A DNA stretch of 64,000 bases, taken from NCBI RefSeq assembly GCF_025370785.1, contig NZ_JAMXFA010000007.1, positions 62,001 to 126,000 on the forward strand. Reading direction: 5' to 3'. Under the pieces are notes generated by a model, which saw only the letters and a list, made by a program, of their open reading frames with translations, was not told the origin of the DNA and did not search any database. The position numbers and the translations under genes were made by a program. Positions 61,526 through 64,000 of this stretch are shown here, in pieces. The DNA is from Laspinema olomoucense D3b (lineage in GTDB: Bacteria; Cyanobacteriota; Cyanobacteriia; Cyanobacteriales; Laspinemataceae). Every line of letters begins with the position of its first letter. The first letter of the stretch is position 1.

Positions 61526-61643
61526 CTTTTATGCTCTCCTGGGAGTAATTATTTTTTAAGAATTGTCCAGCAGCACCCAATTTTTTTCAATTGTAACCTA
61601 CATTCCGCAGGTAAAATAGGAGAGGATGGAATATTGTAAAACC

Positions 61644-62199
61644 ATGACAGACATAGCATTCAGCCTTATTTTACAGGATATTGACCACTGTGGCATAGTA
61701 AGAAAGCATCATTGATGAGATCGGGCTTGTCGAGCTGATTAACCGGGAACTATCGCCCCACCCCAAACCCCCTTGTGAGTCCAGGAATCATCGTCAAAGC
61801 GATAATTCTCATTAGACTTGGTGAGCGCCCCGTTGTATTTATTTTCCCAATTCTTTGTCGGCAAAGCCACAGAACATTTGCGTTGGATTAGGTATAACAC
61901 CACAACACCTCAATGATGACGTTGTAGGTTGAGTCCTAGATTAACTCTATGAAGCAGGCATCACTGAGCTATTTGTCAAAATTGCCTTGGCTGCCGCCCA
62001 CAGGTCTAGAGTAAATACCCAAAGCCTACACCTCGATTCAACATCGTTTCCTGTTCATGGACAATATCTTCGGGAACCTAAGCCAACCGTCGAACCCGTT
62101 TCGATTGAGATCAATTATGGATACTCAAGAGAGCACCGTCCTGACTTAAAGCAATTTATCATGGACTTGATTTGTAGTTCAGACGGCGATGTTCCGTTA
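61644..62199 (+). pseudogene. Decayed DUF4277 / IS1634-like transposase
   Basis: From ATG at 61644 the sequence encodes MTDIAFSLILQDIDHCGIV, the typical start of DUF4277 transposases. After a frameshift come SIIDEIGLVELINRELSPH, a further shift to SPGIIVKAIIL, and another to LFSQFFVGKATEHL. Then GITPQHLNDDVVG follows with in-frame stops, then LYEAGITELFVKIALAAAH, VNTQSLHLDSTSFPVHGQYL and EINYGYSREHRPDLKQFIM, ending at LICSSDGDVPL. At least three frameshifts and several stops make it non-functional. Its last part is antisense to the 3' end of thiD. No intact terminal inverted repeats were recognised. Confidence 0.88.
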
Positions 62200-63019
62200 A
62201 ATAAGGGAAAAAGTGTCCGACTGGACCAGGACCTTGCCCAATCTCTAAGGCAAATTGTAGAGCTTCGGTGACATAGTTCTTGGCATTTTTGACCGATGTC
62301 AGGGGGTCTTGACCTAATGCTAAATTGGCAGCGATCGCTGCTGACAACGTACATCCAGTCCCATGAGTATTGCGTGTTTCTACCGTTACGGTTCTCAAGG
62401 TTTCTAGGCAGTCCCCATCAAACCAGACATCTACCCCGCGCAATTCTCCCGCCATGCCGCCTCCTTTGACCAAGACGCCAGAAACTCCACATTTATGGAT
62501 TCTCTGAGCAGCAGCGCGCATATCATCCAAGGTATTAATTTGTAACCCGCTCAGAATTTGGGCCTCATAACGATTGGGGGTGACGATCGCCCCTAACGGC
62601 ACTAAAACATCCCGCAATAATGTCACCGCTTCATCATCAATCAGTTGTGCCCCCGTCCGAGACACCATCACCGGATCCACAACTAAATTCCGGAGGTTGA
62701 GGGACTGCACCCGTTCCACCACCGCTGCAATAATCTCGCGATTGAGCAGCATCCCAGTTTTGACCGCCTGCACCCTCATATCCTGGACCACGGCATCAAT
62801 CTGAGCGGCGATCGCCTCCACCGGCAACCCATCCACCCGCGTTACCCCCATCGTACTTTGAGCCGTAATGCAGGTGAGGGCGCTGGTGCCATGCACCCCA
62901 TGAAACGCAAACGTTTTCAAATCCGCTTGAATCCCGGCCCCCCCACCACTATCGGAACCGGCGATCGTCAAGGCGACTGGGACTATCGGCGAGAGGGAAA
63001 TTGCTTGTAGATCAGACAT
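62159..63019 (-). CDS. thiD: Hydroxymethylpyrimidine/phosphomethylpyrimidine kinase
   Basis: 286 residues, ribokinase fold. ALTIAGSDSGGGAGIQADLK is the substrate and ATP signature, GVHGTSALTCITAQ and VVDPVMVSRTGAQLIDDEA follow, and NTHGTGCTLSAAIAANLALG is the catalytic anion-hole motif. It phosphorylates HMP to HMP-PP for thiamine synthesis. The last dozen residues (TEHRRLNYKSSP) are read from the opposite strand of the transposase remnant, so the natural C terminus has been replaced. Catalytic residues lie well before this and are intact. ftsZ is upstream on the same strand but has its own terminator. Confidence 0.93.
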   Translation of the reverse strand: MSDLQAISLSPIVPVALTIAGSDSGGGAGIQADLKTFAFHGVHGTSALTCITAQSTMGVTRVDGLPVEAIAAQIDAVVQDMRVQAVKTGMLLNREIIAAVVERVQSLNLRNLVVDPVMVSRTGAQLIDDEAVTLLRDVLVPLGAIVTPNRYEAQILSGLQINTLDDMRAAAQRIHKCGVSGVLVKGGGMAGELRGVDVWFDGDCLETLRTVTVETRNTHGTGCTLSAAIAANLALGQDPLTSVKNAKNYVTEALQFALEIGQGPGPVGHFFPYLTEHRRLNYKSSP

Positions 63020-63048
63020 CGTTCAACCCTAAACCCTTAACATTGCTC

Positions 63049-63086
63049 AAAAAAATCAACTGCTCACCCAGTCGAAGGGTCAGCAG
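63049..63086 (-). terminator. Intrinsic terminator of ftsZ
   Basis: On the minus strand CTGCTGACCC and GGGTGAGCAG form a stem with one mismatch around TTCGACT, followed by TTGATTTTTTTGAG. It lies 32 bp after the ftsZ stop and before the thiD start, separating the two genes. Confidence 0.8.
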
Positions 63087-63117
63087 TGATCAATCCCAAT
63101 TCATTAATCCTGGCTAT

Positions 63118-64000
63118 TTATCGCGGAGGGCGACGCTTTTGCAGGAAATCAGGAATATCTAATCCCGGTGGTTTACCACCACGGGAAGGATCCGGAGTCG
63201 GAGGCGGTGGGGGGGATGCGGCGGGAGGCTTAGGAATGAACCGTTGGGGTTGCACTTGAGGAACCACCCGGGCAACCTGGGTTCCAGGTTGGGGGGGGTC
63301 TGAGGAAAAGCCAGTGGCAATCACGGTGATGCGAATTTCTCCTTGGAGGCGTTCGTCAATCACGGCACCAAAAATAATATTGGCATTGGGATCAACCACT
63401 TCGTAGACCGTTTCCGCTGCTGCATTCACCTCATGCAACGTCAAATCCGTGCCGCCGGTAATATTCAAGACAACGCCCTTGGCCCCTTCAATCGAGGATT
63501 CGAGTAAAGGAGAAGAAATAGCACTCAAGGCCGCTTCTCTGGCCCGGGATTTACCTGAACCGACACCAATTCCCATTAACGCCGACCCGGCATCGGCCAT
63601 CACCGCTCGCACATCGGCAAAGTCCACATTCACCAGACCTGGAATCGTAATAATATCTGAAATCCCCTGAACCCCTTGGCGGAGGATATCATCAGCCACT
63701 CGAAACGCTTCCTGTACCGGAGTTTGTTCCGAAATCACCGAGAGCAACTTATCGTTGGGGATCACGATTAGGGTATCGACCCGACTTTGGAGGGCAGCGA
63801 TGCCTTCTTCCGCTTGGTTCGTGCGCCGACGGCCCTCGAATATAAACGGACGGGTGACAACCCCTACAGTCAGCGCCCCAACTTCCTTGGCCGCTTCGGC
63901 GACGATGGGGGCAGCCCCGGTGCCGGTCCCACCCCCCATACCTGCGGTAATGAACACGAGGTCAGAATGTTCTAAGGCATGAGCAATCTCATCGCGAGAC
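63118..64000 (-). CDS. ftsZ: Cell division GTPase FtsZ, 5' end beyond window
   Basis: At least 294 residues, running off the right edge. It begins here at [20 protein letters not shown], then the tubulin signature [19 protein letters not shown]. The T7 loop is [19 protein letters not shown], followed by [11 protein letters not shown]-type residues ([20 protein letters not shown]). A Pro-rich linker ([20 protein letters not shown]) leads to the conserved C-terminal peptide [13 protein letters not shown], which binds membrane-tether and regulator proteins. It polymerises into the Z ring at the septum. Nothing looks damaged in the visible part. Confidence 0.97.
   Translation of the reverse strand, partial: SRDEIAHALEHSDLVFITAGMGGGTGTGAAPIVAEAAKEVGALTVGVVTRPFIFEGRRRTNQAEEGIAALQSRVDTLIVIPNDKLLSVISEQTPVQEAFRVADDILRQGVQGISDIITIPGLVNVDFADVRAVMADAGSALMGIGVGSGKSRAREAALSAISSPLLESSIEGAKGVVLNITGGTDLTLHEVNAAAETVYEVVDPNANIIFGAVIDERLQGEIRITVIATGFSSDPPQPGTQVARVVPQVQPQRFIPKPPAASPPPPPTPDPSRGGKPPGLDIPDFLQKRRPPR

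Noticed and set aside
61526-61643. Terminal inverted repeat of the transposase remnant
   Set aside because: I could not find a sequence matching a corresponding end on the thiD side, so no boundary is claimed.

Overview
The window is chromosomal DNA of a cyanobacterium. The octamer GCGATCGC (HIP1) recurs throughout, and oxygenic-photosynthesis genes are present: petG, a cytM-type cytochrome c, 4-hydroxyphenylpyruvate dioxygenase and a UbiD-type decarboxylase for quinones and tocopherols. Dispersed palindromic repeats, CapD/Wza/BY-kinase exopolysaccharide genes, a STAND ATPase, RTX and YS-type caspase-like proteins fit a filamentous, Oscillatoria- or Laspinema-like genome. That genus-level guess is an inference from style, not from a marker gene.

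Layout. 0.0-1.5 kb: a MNT/HEPN toxin-antitoxin pair cut by the left edge, plus a small winged-helix-like protein. 2.0-9.6 kb: a three-gene exopolysaccharide block (membrane CapD-type epimerase, Wza-type exporter with six SLBB-like units, Wzz/tyrosine autokinase). 9.8-13.7 kb: hypothetical genes and a GAF-domain protein. 14.2-18.8 kb: ubiD divergent from a NYN-LOTUS RNA-binding/nuclease protein followed by hppD. 19.0-29.5 kb: a pseudo-caspase, ATP sulfurylase, mnmA, a SPOR-like secreted protein, nnr, a 1.3-kb non-coding stretch holding two copies of a structured 255-bp element, and a Thr-rich lipoprotein. 29.9-33.9 kb: tRNA-Leu(CAA), M48 peptidase, murA, tRNA-Leu(CAG) and a TrmH-type methyltransferase. 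34.3-43.2 kb: accessory genes (MsrP, RTX protein, CYP110-like P450, DUF1648 protein, a STAND/NB-ARC ATPase divergent from a large modular lipase). 43.5-46.0 kb: a Uma2 + MNT pair, rsmD, petG (37 codons, GTG start) and cytM. 46.2-52.8 kb: an MsbA-like ABC exporter and the conserved ffh-rpsP-khpA-phoH neighbourhood. 53.3-58.3 kb: a VIT/vWA protein and a Cache-HAMP histidine kinase. 58.6-61.5 kb: an unusual adenylation-carrier-acyltransferase fusion with a 46-residue ORF just downstream. 61.6-64.0 kb: a decayed DUF4277/IS1634-like transposase that runs into the 3' end of thiD, then a 5'-truncated ftsZ.

Intergenic space is rich in two families of short dispersed palindromic repeats. Family A is about 65 bp, bounded by AGAAACC...GGTTTCT. 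Family B pairs a GCCCGC/GCGGGC hairpin with a CCCTAAAGGG motif. Small genes found by reading the sequence directly include petG and the 46-codon ORF behind the adenylation gene. The most interesting leads are the twin structured element at 27.3-28.1 kb, the adenylation-carrier-acyltransferase fusion with a changed substrate-anchoring position, the transposon-derived C terminus of ThiD, and the catalytically substituted caspase homologue.
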